From Planctomycetia bacterium (lineage in GTDB: Bacteria; Planctomycetota; Planctomycetia; Pirellulales; UBA1268): DNA of 24,434 nt. The notes under the pieces are model-generated. The model made no database searches, was not told the origin of the DNA, and worked only from the letters and a program-made list of their open reading frames with translations. The position numbers and the translations under genes were made by a program. The stretch covers positions 1 through 24,434 of the forward strand of contig RGVT01000005.1 in assembly GCA_010027105.1 (NCBI GenBank), read 5' to 3'. Positions 7,497 through 16,263 of this stretch are shown here, one piece after another (position 1 is the first letter of the stretch; each line of letters starts with the position of its first letter).

Positions 7497-8072
7497 TCAG
7501 CGGGCGCTCGAGCCGGTCGAGCAGCACGCGTTGGAGCCGGCCACCTGGTTCCAGGGCATCTTCGCGATCAGCATCGCCATGCCGCAGGTGTCGGTGATGC
7601 CGGCAAACACCAGGCCGCAGCCGATGAAGGCCGCGAGCCCCAGGCCGACCCGCTGCCAGGCGAGGTCGGGCCCGAAGGCGGCGAGCGCCGCACCGGTCGC
7701 CACGAGCGAGCCGGCCGCGATCCGCACCTGCCGCTCGAGCGACATCGCCTTTTTCCCGCGGACCACCGGCACGCCCGCCGCCACACAGGCCAGCGTGCCC
7801 CCCTCCACGTTGACCACGTCTGGCATTCCGGCCGCGATCAGCTTTTCGCAGGCCTTCTGGCTGCGGCCGCCCGATTTGCAGACGACGTACACGGGGCCGC
7901 CGCCGGCGACCGAGGCGACCTCCCCTGGATCGAGGCGGTCGAGCGGGATGTTGTGGGCGAAGTCGACGTGCACCTCGCCGAACTCGGCGGGGGTGCGGAC
8001 GTCGATGAGCGTGAGTTTCTCGCCCTTGCGGCGGAGGTCGGCGAGCGTCGTGGGGGAGATCGTGGCCACCAT
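7497..8072 (-). CDS. Rhodanese-domain membrane protein (YgaP-type, rhodanese plus DUF2892)
   Basis: This protein of about 191 residues starts at 8072, where GGAGG lies 7 bases upstream. Residues 1-100 form a rhodanese domain: LIDVRTPAEFGEVHVDFAHN, then VYVVCKSGGRSQKAC with the active-site Cys heading the CKSGGRS loop. This is followed by GMPDVVNVEGGTLA. The second half is the two-helix YgaP/DUF2892 membrane domain, with RQVRIAAGSLVATGAALAAF, the helix VGLGLAAFIGCGLVFAGI, TDTCGMAMLIAKMPWN and a C-terminal CC. YgaP in E. coli is a membrane sulfurtransferase. This one probably carries persulfide sulfur on the cytoplasmic face of the membrane. It diverges from the AddB-AddA gene with a 155-bp shared upstream region. 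Confidence 0.9.
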   Translation of the reverse strand: MVATISPTTLADLRRKGEKLTLIDVRTPAEFGEVHVDFAHNIPLDRLDPGEVASVAGGGPVYVVCKSGGRSQKACEKLIAAGMPDVVNVEGGTLACVAAGVPVVRGKKAMSLERQVRIAAGSLVATGAALAAFGPDLAWQRVGLGLAAFIGCGLVFAGITDTCGMAMLIAKMPWNQVAGSNACCSTGSSAR

Positions 8073-8227
8073 GGGAGGGCCTCCGGGGTGACGAGCTTGT
8101 ATCAGAAGACCGCGATGCATTTTTGCCGGTCGGAGGGCTGGGCACAATCTCGATCGGAAGGTCCCAGCCGAAAACCTACCCACCACCACTGGACACGCAC
8201 TGAACGCCTGAACACAATGACGGCCCC

Positions 8228-11200
8228 ATGAGCCCGTCACGGAAGACCGCCGCGCGATCTGGTTCTGCGCCGCAGGCCGCGCCTGCGAGCGGGCCCGCGC
8301 CGTGGCACGCGCTCGAGGTGGCCGTGCCCGAGACGAGCCGGCTCACGCCCGTCGCCGGCGGGCTGCCCGGCCGCACGCCCCCCGAAGCCAACGCGCTCAC
8401 GCAGTCGATCGCCGCCGCGGTGGCCGACCTCGCCGCGCGGGGCACGGGCACGGCCTGGCTCGTCGCGCCCTCGCGCCGCGTGGGCCACGAATGGCTCGAA
8501 ACCGTCGTGCGGCTCGGCCACCCCGTGGCCAACCTCCATGTCACCACGCTCGCCGCCCTCGCCTTCGACATCGTCGCCGACACGCTCACCGCCACGGGCA
8601 CCGAGCTCGCCCCGCCCCGCGCCAAGCTCGTGGCCGCGGAACAGGTGCTCGACGACAGCCGGGCCGACCTCGAATCGTTTCGGGATTTCACGGGGCCGCT
8701 CCGCCGCCTGGCCGAACGCGTGCTCGCGAGCCTCGAGGCTCTCCGCGCCGCAGGCCTCACGTCGCGCGACGTCGTGGGCGGGCTCGGCCGCTCGGCGAAG
8801 GCCCGCGACCTCGGCCTCCTCCTCGACCGCTACACCGCCACTCTCGAAGGGCTCACCCTCGTCGATCAGGCCGGCGAACTCGCCCTCGCGATCGAGCACG
8901 TGACATCGGGCCGCGTGCCCGCCGCGATCGCGCATGTGCTCGTGCCCGACGACATCGATCCGCCGCCGCTCGAACGCAGCCTGCTCGAGGCCCTCGCCGC
9001 CGCGCCCGGCGTCACCGTCCACACGCTCGCCACCGACCCGCCGCTCCCGGCCGCCCCGGCCCCGATCGACATCTCGCGGCTGACCGTGTTTCGGGCGGCC
9101 GGCGAGGCCAACGAGGTGCGCCATGTGCTCCGCACCGCGATCGCCAGCGGCCTCACACTCGACGAGATCGAGATCGTGCACACCGACGCCGCCACGTATC
9201 CGCCGCTTGTGCGCGAGATCGTGGCCGCGCTGCCGAGGCCCGCGACGAACATAGCCGGCGACGACCATCTGCCCGTCACGTTCGCGGAGGGTCTGCCGCT
9301 GGCCGATTCGAAGCCGGGCCGGGCCCTCGCGGGCTGGCTCGCGTGGCGGCGCGACGGCCATCCGCAGTCGGGCCTCGAACGGCTCCTGCGCGACGGCGTG
9401 CTCGAACTCGGCGCGGTGGTGCCTGACGCCCCGCGGTCGTCGGCGCTCGTGCGCGAATTCCGCACCGTGAAAATCGGCCGCGGCCTCGACCGCACCGTGA
9501 CGATGCTCGCCGCGGCGGCCGACCGCGCCTGCGAGCAGCCGGCCGAGGCGTTCGAGCGCGGGGACGACGATCGCCCGGCCGACGCTGCCAGCCCCGAGGA
9601 ACTCGCCGCCCGCAAGGCGCGGATCACGAGCCGCCTCTCCGCGCTCGCAGGGCTGGCCCGCGCGCTTGCAGACTGCGAGGGCGGCGCGAGTCCCACGGCC
9701 GCGCAGGTACTCGAGGGGGCCCGCCGGTTCGTCGACGCGTTCTGCCCGGCCGACAGCGAGTTCGACGGCAACGCCCGCCGGCTGATCCTCGACGAGATCG
9801 ACGGCATGCTCACCTGGCGGCGCGACCGGGCCGACGTCAGCGCCCACGACATGCTCGAATGGCTCGCGCAGCTGCCCGCCGAGCTCGTCGTGCTCGGCTC
9901 GGGCCCGCGGCCGGGGTGCCTCCACGTGAGCAGCCTCGCGGGCGGCGGCCACTCCGGCCGGCCCTGCACGTTCGTGCTCGGCCTCGACGAAAACCGCTTC
10001 CCCGGCGGCGGGGCCACCGACCCGGTGCTCACCGACGGCGACCGCATCCTTCTCAACACACACCGGCCGGAGGCCCGGCTCACCGTGGCCCGCGATGCGG
10101 CCGCCAAAAACCTCGACCTCTGGCGGCGGCTGCTTGCGCGGGTGCGCGGCCGGATCTGGCTCGGCTTCTCCTGCCGCGACGTGGCCGACGATGCGGAGGT
10201 GTTTCCGTCGCCGGCGCTCGTCGCCCTCCACGCCCAGGCCACGGGCCAGCCACTCGCGACGGTCGACGAGTTTTTGGGCACGCTGCCCGCGTGCGAGTCG
10301 CTCGTGCCGGCCGATCCCGATCTCGCGCTCGACGAATCGCAGTGGTGGCTCGCCACGCTCGGGCCCACGGCCACGCCCACCGACGTGCAGGCCGCGCTCG
10401 CCGCCCATCGCGACCACCTCGCCCACGGCCAGGCCGCCGCAGCCGCACGGGCGACGGCCGCCTTCACGCCCCACGACGGCCTCGTGCCCGGCGCCGGCCC
10501 GCTGCTCGATCCGCGGCGCGGCCGGGCCGCCTCGCCCAACAGCCTCGAGACGCTCGCGGCCTGCCCGCGGCGGTTTTTCTTTATGTATGGGCTCGGCATC
10601 GAGCCGCTCGACGTGTTCGACGAAGACGCCGACCGCTGGCTCACGGCGCTCGATGCCGGAAGCCTGTTGCATACCGTCCTCGAGCGGTTCATGCGCGGCC
10701 TGATCGACCGCGCCGAACTGCCCGACGTGGATCGGCATCTCGACGAACTGCTCACGATCCTCGACGAGGAACTCGACTCGAGCCGCCGCCGCACCCCGCC
10801 GCTCACCGATCTGGCGTTCACGGCCCGCCGCGACGAACTCCGCACGGCGATGCACACGTTTCTCCACGACGAGGCGCGGTCGTGCCGGGAGTCGGGTCGG
10901 CGGCCGCTCGCGCTCGAGGCCGCGATCGGCGTCGAGGCCGGGGGCGCGGCCACGCCGTTCGACACGCCCGAGCCCGTGGAAGTGACGCTCGCGCCGGGCG
11001 AAGCGATCCGGCTCCGCGGCCGGATCGACCGGATCGACGTGCGCGATGCCGGAGCCGCCCCGGCCTACTCGCTCTGGGACTACAAGAGCGGCAGCGGCTA
11101 CGGGTTTCCCTCGAGCGCCGACAGCGATCCCTTCGCCGGCGGCCGCAAGCTACAGCACGGCCTCTATATCGTGATGCTGCGCACGCGGCTCGCCGATCCG

Positions 11201-14200
11201 GCCTGCCCGGCGGCCGGGGGCGAGGTGGAGCGGTTCGGGTATTTCTTTCCCACGCGATCGGGCAAGGGCCGGCGGCTCGAATGGACGGCCGAGCAGCTCG
11301 CCGCGTGCACCACGCTCGTCCGACAGCTCGCCGAGATCGCGAGCCGAGGCGTGTTTCTGCCGACGAGCAATCCGGCCGACTGCACGCACTGCGATTTTGC
11401 CGCGGTGTGCGGCGACGCCGCGACGATCACCCGCGAGGCCACGCGGATGGTGGCCGCATCGGACACGCTCCGGGAGTTGTTCGGCGATTTGCGCAGCGCG
11501 GCACAACCACGGCCTGTGCCCGACGTGCGCCGCGTGCACGAGGCGCCGCTCGATCTCACGCCTCACCCGCCGCCGCCCGCGCTGCCTCCGGATGAGCCGG
11601 TGCGCCAGCGCATTCGCACCGACCTCTCCACGACGCTGCTCGTGGAGGCGGCGGCCGGCACCGGAAAAACCACCTGCATCGTCGACCGGATGCTGGCGCT
11701 TGTGCGCACGGGCGCGGCCCGGCCGGAAGGCATCGTGGCCGTCACGTTCACGAAGAAGGCCGCGGCCGAGCTGCGGCGACGATTCCGCGAAAAACTCCAG
11801 CGAGCCGCGGCCGAGGCGACCGACCCGGCCGAGCAGGCGCGGTTTGCCGCGGCTCTCGCACGAATCGACTCGATGGTGATCGGCACGATCCACTCGTTCG
11901 CCGGCCGGCTCCTGCGCGAGCGGCCGCTCGAGGCGGGCGTCGACCCAGGGTTTCGCGAGCTCGACGAGGCCGCCGACCGGCTCCTGCGGCGGCAGGCCTG
12001 GCGCGCGTTCGTGACCGCTGCGCCCGCCGATCATCCGCAGCTGCTCGCCGACCTGGCGGCGGTGGGCCTGCGGCTCGGCGATCTCTCGGGCCTGTTCATC
12101 GATCGCTTCGCCACCTACGGCGACGTCGAGCAGTGGCCGGCGCCCGCCACCGCCCCGCCCGACGTGGCGGCCGTCGTGCGGGCCGTCGAGGCCTTCGCGG
12201 CCCGGATCGAGGCGGAGGATTTTCCCGATCCGGCCCTGCGCGGCACCGACGACTTGATGAACGCACTCGAGCAGTTTGCCCGGATCGTGCGCCGCTGCGA
12301 CACGTCGTCGATCGCAGCCGTGACGGACGTGCTCCAGGAGCTCGACCGCTCGCCGAAGGTCACGCAGAGCTCGTGGCCCGGCAGTGGCACGACGCCCGCC
12401 GAGGAGCGCGACGCCAGGAAGGCCGCGGCGCTCGGCTGGCAGGCGGCGTGGGACACCCTCCGCGACACGGTCGCGCTGCCGGCGCTCTGGCAGTGGCGGG
12501 CCCACCGCTATCCGATCGCGATCGCGGCGCTCGAGGCCGCCCGCGCCGTCTACGATCGCCTGCGGGCCGAGCGCGGCGGGCTCTCGTTTCAGGATTTGCT
12601 TTGCAAGGCCGTGCGCCTGCTCGCCGGCCACTCCGACGTGCGCAGGAGTTTCCGGCAGCGCTACACGCACATCCTCGTCGATGAGTTTCAGGACACCGAT
12701 CCCGTGCAGGCCGAGATGCTGCTTCTGCTCACGGCCGGCGACCCGGACGAGACCGATTGGCGGAAGTGCGTGCCCGTGCCGGGGTCGCTGTTCGTCGTCG
12801 GCGATCCGAAGCAATCGCTCTACCGCTTCCGCCGGGCCGACATCGTCACCTACACCGCCGTCCGCGAGATCGTGGCGGCATGCGGCGACGTGCTCGCGCT
12901 CACCACCAACTTCCGCAGCCGCGGCGATCTCGTGGACTGGGCGAATGGCGTGTTCGCGGCCGAGTTTCCACCGGCGGCGACCGTCGAATCGCCGTCGTTC
13001 ACGCCGAGCACCTCGGGCCGCCGCGAAGCACCCCCTGCCGGTGGCGAGCAGGGCTGGCTCACCGGCATCCGCACGCTGCGGTTTTCGCGCAGCGGCACCG
13101 CCGGCGACCCGTGGGCCGAGCGGGAGGCGAGCGAGATTGCGTCCTTTATAGGGAGGGCGATCGACGCGGGCATGGCGGTGCCGCGGACCGTCGACGAGGC
13201 CGCCCGCGGGCTCACCACCCGCTGCCGGCCCGGCGACTTCCTGATCGTGGCCCGCGAGCGCAAGCATCTCGGCATCTACGCCGCTGCGCTCCACGCGGCG
13301 GGGCTGCCCGTGGACGTGACGGGCACGCTCGGCGAAGACCAGGCCGAACCGCTCCGCGACCTGCGCACCTGCCTCGCGGCCCTCGCCGATCCGGACGATC
13401 CGGTGGCGATGCTCGCGCTTATGCGCGGCGGCGTGTTTGGGATGAGCGACGCGGATCTTTTTGCGTATAAGCAGGCAGGCGGGCGATTTGGCGGGTCGAT
13501 CGACGTGCCGGCAGGGCTCGACGCGGCGCTTGCCGCCAGGTTCGCCGGCGCCCGCGAGGCGTTCGCCCGCTGGCGGGCGTGGCTGCGGCACCTGCCCGTG
13601 GCGGCGACGGTGGAGCGCGTGATCGACGACGCCGGGCTGTTTCTCGTCGCCGCCGCGGCCGACGGCGAGGCGGGGCCGCGGGGCCGGGCCGTGGCGGGGC
13701 TCGTGCTCACGTATCTCGAGCGGCTGCGGGCCGAGCGGCTCGAGGTCGTGTCGCTCCATGACTGCCTCGATTTGCTCGACGATCTCATCGACTCGGCCAC
13801 CCGCGAGGAATTCGATCCGCTCACGATCGACGCTCCCTCGACCGATCGCGTGCGGGTGATGAATCTCCACAAGGCGAAAGGTCTCGAAGCACCCGTCGTG
13901 TTTCTCGCCGACTTTCAGAGGCGGAAGGCGGGGGACGATGCGGCCGATGGCCCGTATCTCCACGTCGACCGTTCGGGCGACCGCACGACCGGCTGGCTCG
14001 CCGTGACACACGCTGCTGGCTGGACCAAAAAAATCGTCGCAGCGCCGCCCGGTTGGGAAGACCTCTGCCTGCGCGAGCGGGCCTTCGAGCAGGCCGAGCA
14101 GATCCGGCTCGACTACGTGGCCGCCACGCGGGCCGGCTGCGGGCTCGTCGTCTCGCTCTTCGAAAAGATGGAGAAAGGCAAAAAGGGAGAGCCCGACACG

Positions 14201-14929
14201 TTCGCAGCGCAAGGCGCGTGGGAGCGGTTTGCGCCGCATCTTGGCGCTGCCCCCGACCTGCCCACGATCTCCGAAACGGCATCGACTGCGGCAGCCCCAG
14301 CCGCTCCCGCTCCGGCCCCCTCGGCGATCGGCGAGAGGATCCGCGGCCGAGTCGCGGCCTGCCTGGAGCGCACGTTTGCGCGGATCTCGCCGCGGGAGCT
14401 GCTCACGGAGCCGGCCGAGGGCATTCGCTTCACGGGAGATGGCCTCGGCGAAGCATGGGGCCGCGCAATCCACCGGCTCATCGAACTCGCCGCCCGCGAG
14501 CCTGGGCTCGACCTCGAAGCCGCGGCAGCCACCGTGCTTTCGGGCGAGGATGTGTCGCCGGTGTATCGCGAGCGGGCGGTGGCGACCGTGCGCGACGTGC
14601 TCGCAAGCGACGTCTGGAAGCGGTCGCAGGCGAGTGGGGCCAGATTCGTGGAGGTGCCGTTCTCGATCCAGATCCGCGGCGCGGATCTCCCTGAGCGCGT
14701 CCGGAAGCTTGCGGGCGACGGCGCGCCGCTGCCGACCGTGATCCGGGGCGTGATCGATCTTGTGTTCCGCGAGGCGGCCGGCGGATGGATCGTGGTCGAC
14801 TGGAAGACCGACTCGGTCGTGCGTGCCAGCGAGCACCTGCTCGAGGAGCATTACCGGCCGCAGGTGGCGCTCTACGCCGACTGCTGGCGGCTCCTGCCGT
14901 ATAACAACCTGCCTGGAGATTCGCGATGA
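8228..14929 (+). CDS. addB-addA: Fused AddB-AddA-type helicase-nuclease (single 2233-residue polypeptide)
   Basis: One uninterrupted frame encodes what is normally two subunits of a RecBCD-like end-resection enzyme. Residues 1 to about 1090 are AddB-like: no clear Walker A (VAPSRRVG at the usual place), FVLGLDENRFPGG, then a Fe-S nuclease domain with Cys779 (AACPRRFFF) and Cys1052/1055/1061 (CTHCDFAAVC), and nuclease residues D934, D951 and K953 (LWDYKSG). A Pro-rich linker (about 1108-1122) leads into AddA: Walker A with K1147 (AAAGTGKTT), DEFQD 1485-1489, GDPKQSLYRFRRAD at 1525, NLHKAKGLE at 1879-1887, and DYVAATRA at 1962. The C-terminal nuclease has D2177, D2191 and K2193 (VVDWKTDS). Both nuclease sites and the helicase look intact. 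The expected role is double-strand-break processing for RecA. The tail after QVALYADCWR is short, so the extreme C-terminus may be abbreviated. The ATG at 8228 has no obvious Shine-Dalgarno. Confidence 0.9.
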   Translation: MSPSRKTAARSGSAPQAAPASGPAPWHALEVAVPETSRLTPVAGGLPGRTPPEANALTQSIAAAVADLAARGTGTAWLVAPSRRVGHEWLETVVRLGHPVANLHVTTLAALAFDIVADTLTATGTELAPPRAKLVAAEQVLDDSRADLESFRDFTGPLRRLAERVLASLEALRAAGLTSRDVVGGLGRSAKARDLGLLLDRYTATLEGLTLVDQAGELALAIEHVTSGRVPAAIAHVLVPDDIDPPPLERSLLEALAAAPGVTVHTLATDPPLPAAPAPIDISRLTVFRAAGEANEVRHVLRTAIASGLTLDEIEIVHTDAATYPPLVREIVAALPRPATNIAGDDHLPVTFAEGLPLADSKPGRALAGWLAWRRDGHPQSGLERLLRDGVLELGAVVPDAPRSSALVREFRTVKIGRGLDRTVTMLAAAADRACEQPAEAFERGDDDRPADAASPEELAARKARITSRLSALAGLARALADCEGGASPTAAQVLEGARRFVDAFCPADSEFDGNARRLILDEIDGMLTWRRDRADVSAHDMLEWLAQLPAELVVLGSGPRPGCLHVSSLAGGGHSGRPCTFVLGLDENRFPGGGATDPVLTDGDRILLNTHRPEARLTVARDAAAKNLDLWRRLLARVRGRIWLGFSCRDVADDAEVFPSPALVALHAQATGQPLATVDEFLGTLPACESLVPADPDLALDESQWWLATLGPTATPTDVQAALAAHRDHLAHGQAAAAARATAAFTPHDGLVPGAGPLLDPRRGRAASPNSLETLAACPRRFFFMYGLGIEPLDVFDEDADRWLTALDAGSLLHTVLERFMRGLIDRAELPDVDRHLDELLTILDEELDSSRRRTPPLTDLAFTARRDELRTAMHTFLHDEARSCRESGRRPLALEAAIGVEAGGAATPFDTPEPVEVTLAPGEAIRLRGRIDRIDVRDAGAAPAYSLWDYKSGSGYGFPSSADSDPFAGGRKLQHGLYIVMLRTRLADPACPAAGGEVERFGYFFPTRSGKGRRLEWTAEQLAACTTLVRQLAEIASRGVFLPTSNPADCTHCDFAAVCGDAATITREATRMVAASDTLRELFGDLRSAAQPRPVPDVRRVHEAPLDLTPHPPPPALPPDEPVRQRIRTDLSTTLLVEAAAGTGKTTCIVDRMLALVRTGAARPEGIVAVTFTKKAAAELRRRFREKLQRAAAEATDPAEQARFAAALARIDSMVIGTIHSFAGRLLRERPLEAGVDPGFRELDEAADRLLRRQAWRAFVTAAPADHPQLLADLAAVGLRLGDLSGLFIDRFATYGDVEQWPAPATAPPDVAAVVRAVEAFAARIEAEDFPDPALRGTDDLMNALEQFARIVRRCDTSSIAAVTDVLQELDRSPKVTQSSWPGSGTTPAEERDARKAAALGWQAAWDTLRDTVALPALWQWRAHRYPIAIAALEAARAVYDRLRAERGGLSFQDLLCKAVRLLAGHSDVRRSFRQRYTHILVDEFQDTDPVQAEMLLLLTAGDPDETDWRKCVPVPGSLFVVGDPKQSLYRFRRADIVTYTAVREIVAACGDVLALTTNFRSRGDLVDWANGVFAAEFPPAATVESPSFTPSTSGRREAPPAGGEQGWLTGIRTLRFSRSGTAGDPWAEREASEIASFIGRAIDAGMAVPRTVDEAARGLTTRCRPGDFLIVARERKHLGIYAAALHAAGLPVDVTGTLGEDQAEPLRDLRTCLAALADPDDPVAMLALMRGGVFGMSDADLFAYKQAGGRFGGSIDVPAGLDAALAARFAGAREAFARWRAWLRHLPVAATVERVIDDAGLFLVAAAADGEAGPRGRAVAGLVLTYLERLRAERLEVVSLHDCLDLLDDLIDSATREEFDPLTIDAPSTDRVRVMNLHKAKGLEAPVVFLADFQRRKAGDDAADGPYLHVDRSGDRTTGWLAVTHAAGWTKKIVAAPPGWEDLCLRERAFEQAEQIRLDYVAATRAGCGLVVSLFEKMEKGKKGEPDTFAAQGAWERFAPHLGAAPDLPTISETASTAAAPAAPAPAPSAIGERIRGRVAACLERTFARISPRELLTEPAEGIRFTGDGLGEAWGRAIHRLIELAAREPGLDLEAAAATVLSGEDVSPVYRERAVATVRDVLASDVWKRSQASGARFVEVPFSIQIRGADLPERVRKLAGDGAPLPTVIRGVIDLVFREAAGGWIVVDWKTDSVVRASEHLLEEHYRPQVALYADCWRLLPYNNLPGDSR

Positions 14930-16110
14930 CGACCCCTGCCGATCCGACGATCACCTGCCCGCACTGCAAGGCCGAGGTGCGGCTCACCGAGTCGCTCGCG
15001 GCGCCCCTCGTGGAGGCGACGCGGGCCCAATACGAATCGAAGCTTCAGGCCGAGCGTGCGACGATCGCCAAGGCCGAGGCGGAAAAGGCGCGGCTCGCCC
15101 TCAAGGCCGATCTCGACAGGCAGGCGCAGGATCTCGCCGACTTGAAGGGCGTGATTGCGGACCGCGACTCAAAGCTTGCCGAAGCCCAGAAGGCCCAGAC
15201 CGAGGCGATCAAGAAGCAGCGCGAGCTCGACGACGCCCGCCGCGAGCTCGACCTCTCGGTGGAGAAGAAGGTGCAGGAGTCGCTCGCCGCCGCGCGGGCC
15301 CAGGCGAAGCAGGAGGCCGAATCCGACCTCAAGTTAAAAATGGCGGAGAAGGAGCAGACGATCACCGCCATGCAGCGGCAGATCGAGGATCTCAAGCGCC
15401 GGGCGGAGCAGGGCTCGCAGCAGCTCCAGGGCGAGGTGCAGGAGCTCGAGCTCGAGGGCGTGCTCAAGCAGACGTTTCCCGGCGACGTGTTCACGCCGGT
15501 GGCGAAGGGGGAATTCGGCGGCGATGTGGTGCACGCGGTGGCCCGCGGCGAGGGGCTGCTCTGCGGCACGATCCTCTGGGAGTCGAAGCGCACGAAAAAC
15601 TGGAGCGACGGCTGGCTCGTGAAGCTCCGCGACGATCAGCGGGCGGCGAAGGCCGATCTCGCCGTGATCGTCTCGCAGGCGCTCCCCAAGGAGATCGAGA
15701 CGTTCGGCCACGTCGACGGCGTGTGGGTGACGAGCACCCGCACGTTTCTTCCGCTGGCCGTGGCGCTGCGGCACACGCTCCTCGAGTTAGCACTCGCGCG
15801 GCAGGCGGGGGAGGGGCAGCAGACGAAGATGGAGCTCGTCTATCAGTATTTGACGGGGCCGCGGTTTCGGCAGCGGGTGACGGCGATCATGGAAAAGTTC
15901 GAGGAGATGTCGGCCGACCTCGTGAAGGAGCGGGCGACGATGACGAAGCTCTGGGCCCGCCGCGAGATGCAGATCCAGGCCGTGCTCACGGCGACGGCGG
16001 GCATGTATGGCGATCTGCAGGGGATCGCCGGCCAGGCGATCGAGACGATCGAGGCCCTCGACATCTCGCGCCTCACGGGCCCGAACGGCGCGGCCGACAA
16101 GCCGGCGTGA
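14926..16110 (+). CDS. DUF2130 (COG4487) protein, coupled to AddB-AddA, putative PD-(D/E)XK fold
   Basis: The ATG overlaps the AddB-AddA stop as ATGA, and GGAG sits 7 bases upstream, so translation is coupled. The 394-residue product begins with a CxxC zinc-ribbon-like start (ITCPHCKAEVRL). A long charged coiled coil follows, at about residues 30-170 (Glu/Lys/Ala/Gln-rich heptads). The DUF2130 core then contains LEGVLKQTFPGDVFTPV, TILWESKRTKNWSDGWL, DDQRAAKADLAVIVS and VDGVWVT. In the core, D200 followed 18 residues later by E219-S-K221 fits the D...(D/E)xK pattern of restriction-like nucleases. The family itself has no settled function that I know of, so nuclease activity is an inference. 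The link to a recombination enzyme supports a DNA-processing role. Confidence 0.85.
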   Translation: MTTPADPTITCPHCKAEVRLTESLAAPLVEATRAQYESKLQAERATIAKAEAEKARLALKADLDRQAQDLADLKGVIADRDSKLAEAQKAQTEAIKKQRELDDARRELDLSVEKKVQESLAAARAQAKQEAESDLKLKMAEKEQTITAMQRQIEDLKRRAEQGSQQLQGEVQELELEGVLKQTFPGDVFTPVAKGEFGGDVVHAVARGEGLLCGTILWESKRTKNWSDGWLVKLRDDQRAAKADLAVIVSQALPKEIETFGHVDGVWVTSTRTFLPLAVALRHTLLELALARQAGEGQQTKMELVYQYLTGPRFRQRVTAIMEKFEEMSADLVKERATMTKLWARREMQIQAVLTATAGMYGDLQGIAGQAIETIEALDISRLTGPNGAADKPA

Positions 16111-16193
16111 GCGGGCCTGACGGACCAAGGTTGTCCCTCGCGGGGCGTTCAATACGAGACTCGAACGACGCATTTCAAGTCGGCCATATTTCC

Positions 16194-16221
16194 AGGAGGC
16201 ACCCATGAGGCACCCATGATG
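16194..16221 (+). repeat. Orphan translation-initiation region with 11-bp tandem duplication
   Basis: AGGAGG at 16194-16199 is followed 5 bases later by ATG, but the frame stops after four codons. The segment AGGCACCCATG is tandemly repeated (16197-16207 and 16208-16218), duplicating the ATG. A second ATG pair at 16216-16221 opens a frame that only runs antisense to the phosphatase-like gene. No supported gene follows in the 153-bp gap, so this looks like the relic of a start region. Confidence 0.4.
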
Positions 16222-16263
16222 CGTGGCCCAGAAGCGGCGGCGGCGCGAATAGGCTGGCCCTCG

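Noticed and set aside
4405..8091. A 1228-codon open frame on the plus strand
   Set aside because: It runs antisense to dapL, the Coq4-like, sigma and rhodanese genes, all of which have recognised motifs. It is His/Arg/Val-rich with no domain, an expected by-product of high GC at third positions.
11150..14851. A 1233-codon minus-strand frame inside the helicase-nuclease gene
   Set aside because: It is antisense to clearly conserved AddA motifs and has the composition of a GC-driven shadow frame.
8228..14929. Possibility that the giant frame is two genes with internal start
   Set aside because: No stop codon or overlapping start interrupts the linker, and the frame stays the same across it. 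An internal restart near 11600 cannot be excluded but has no evident ribosome site, so one protein is the simpler reading.
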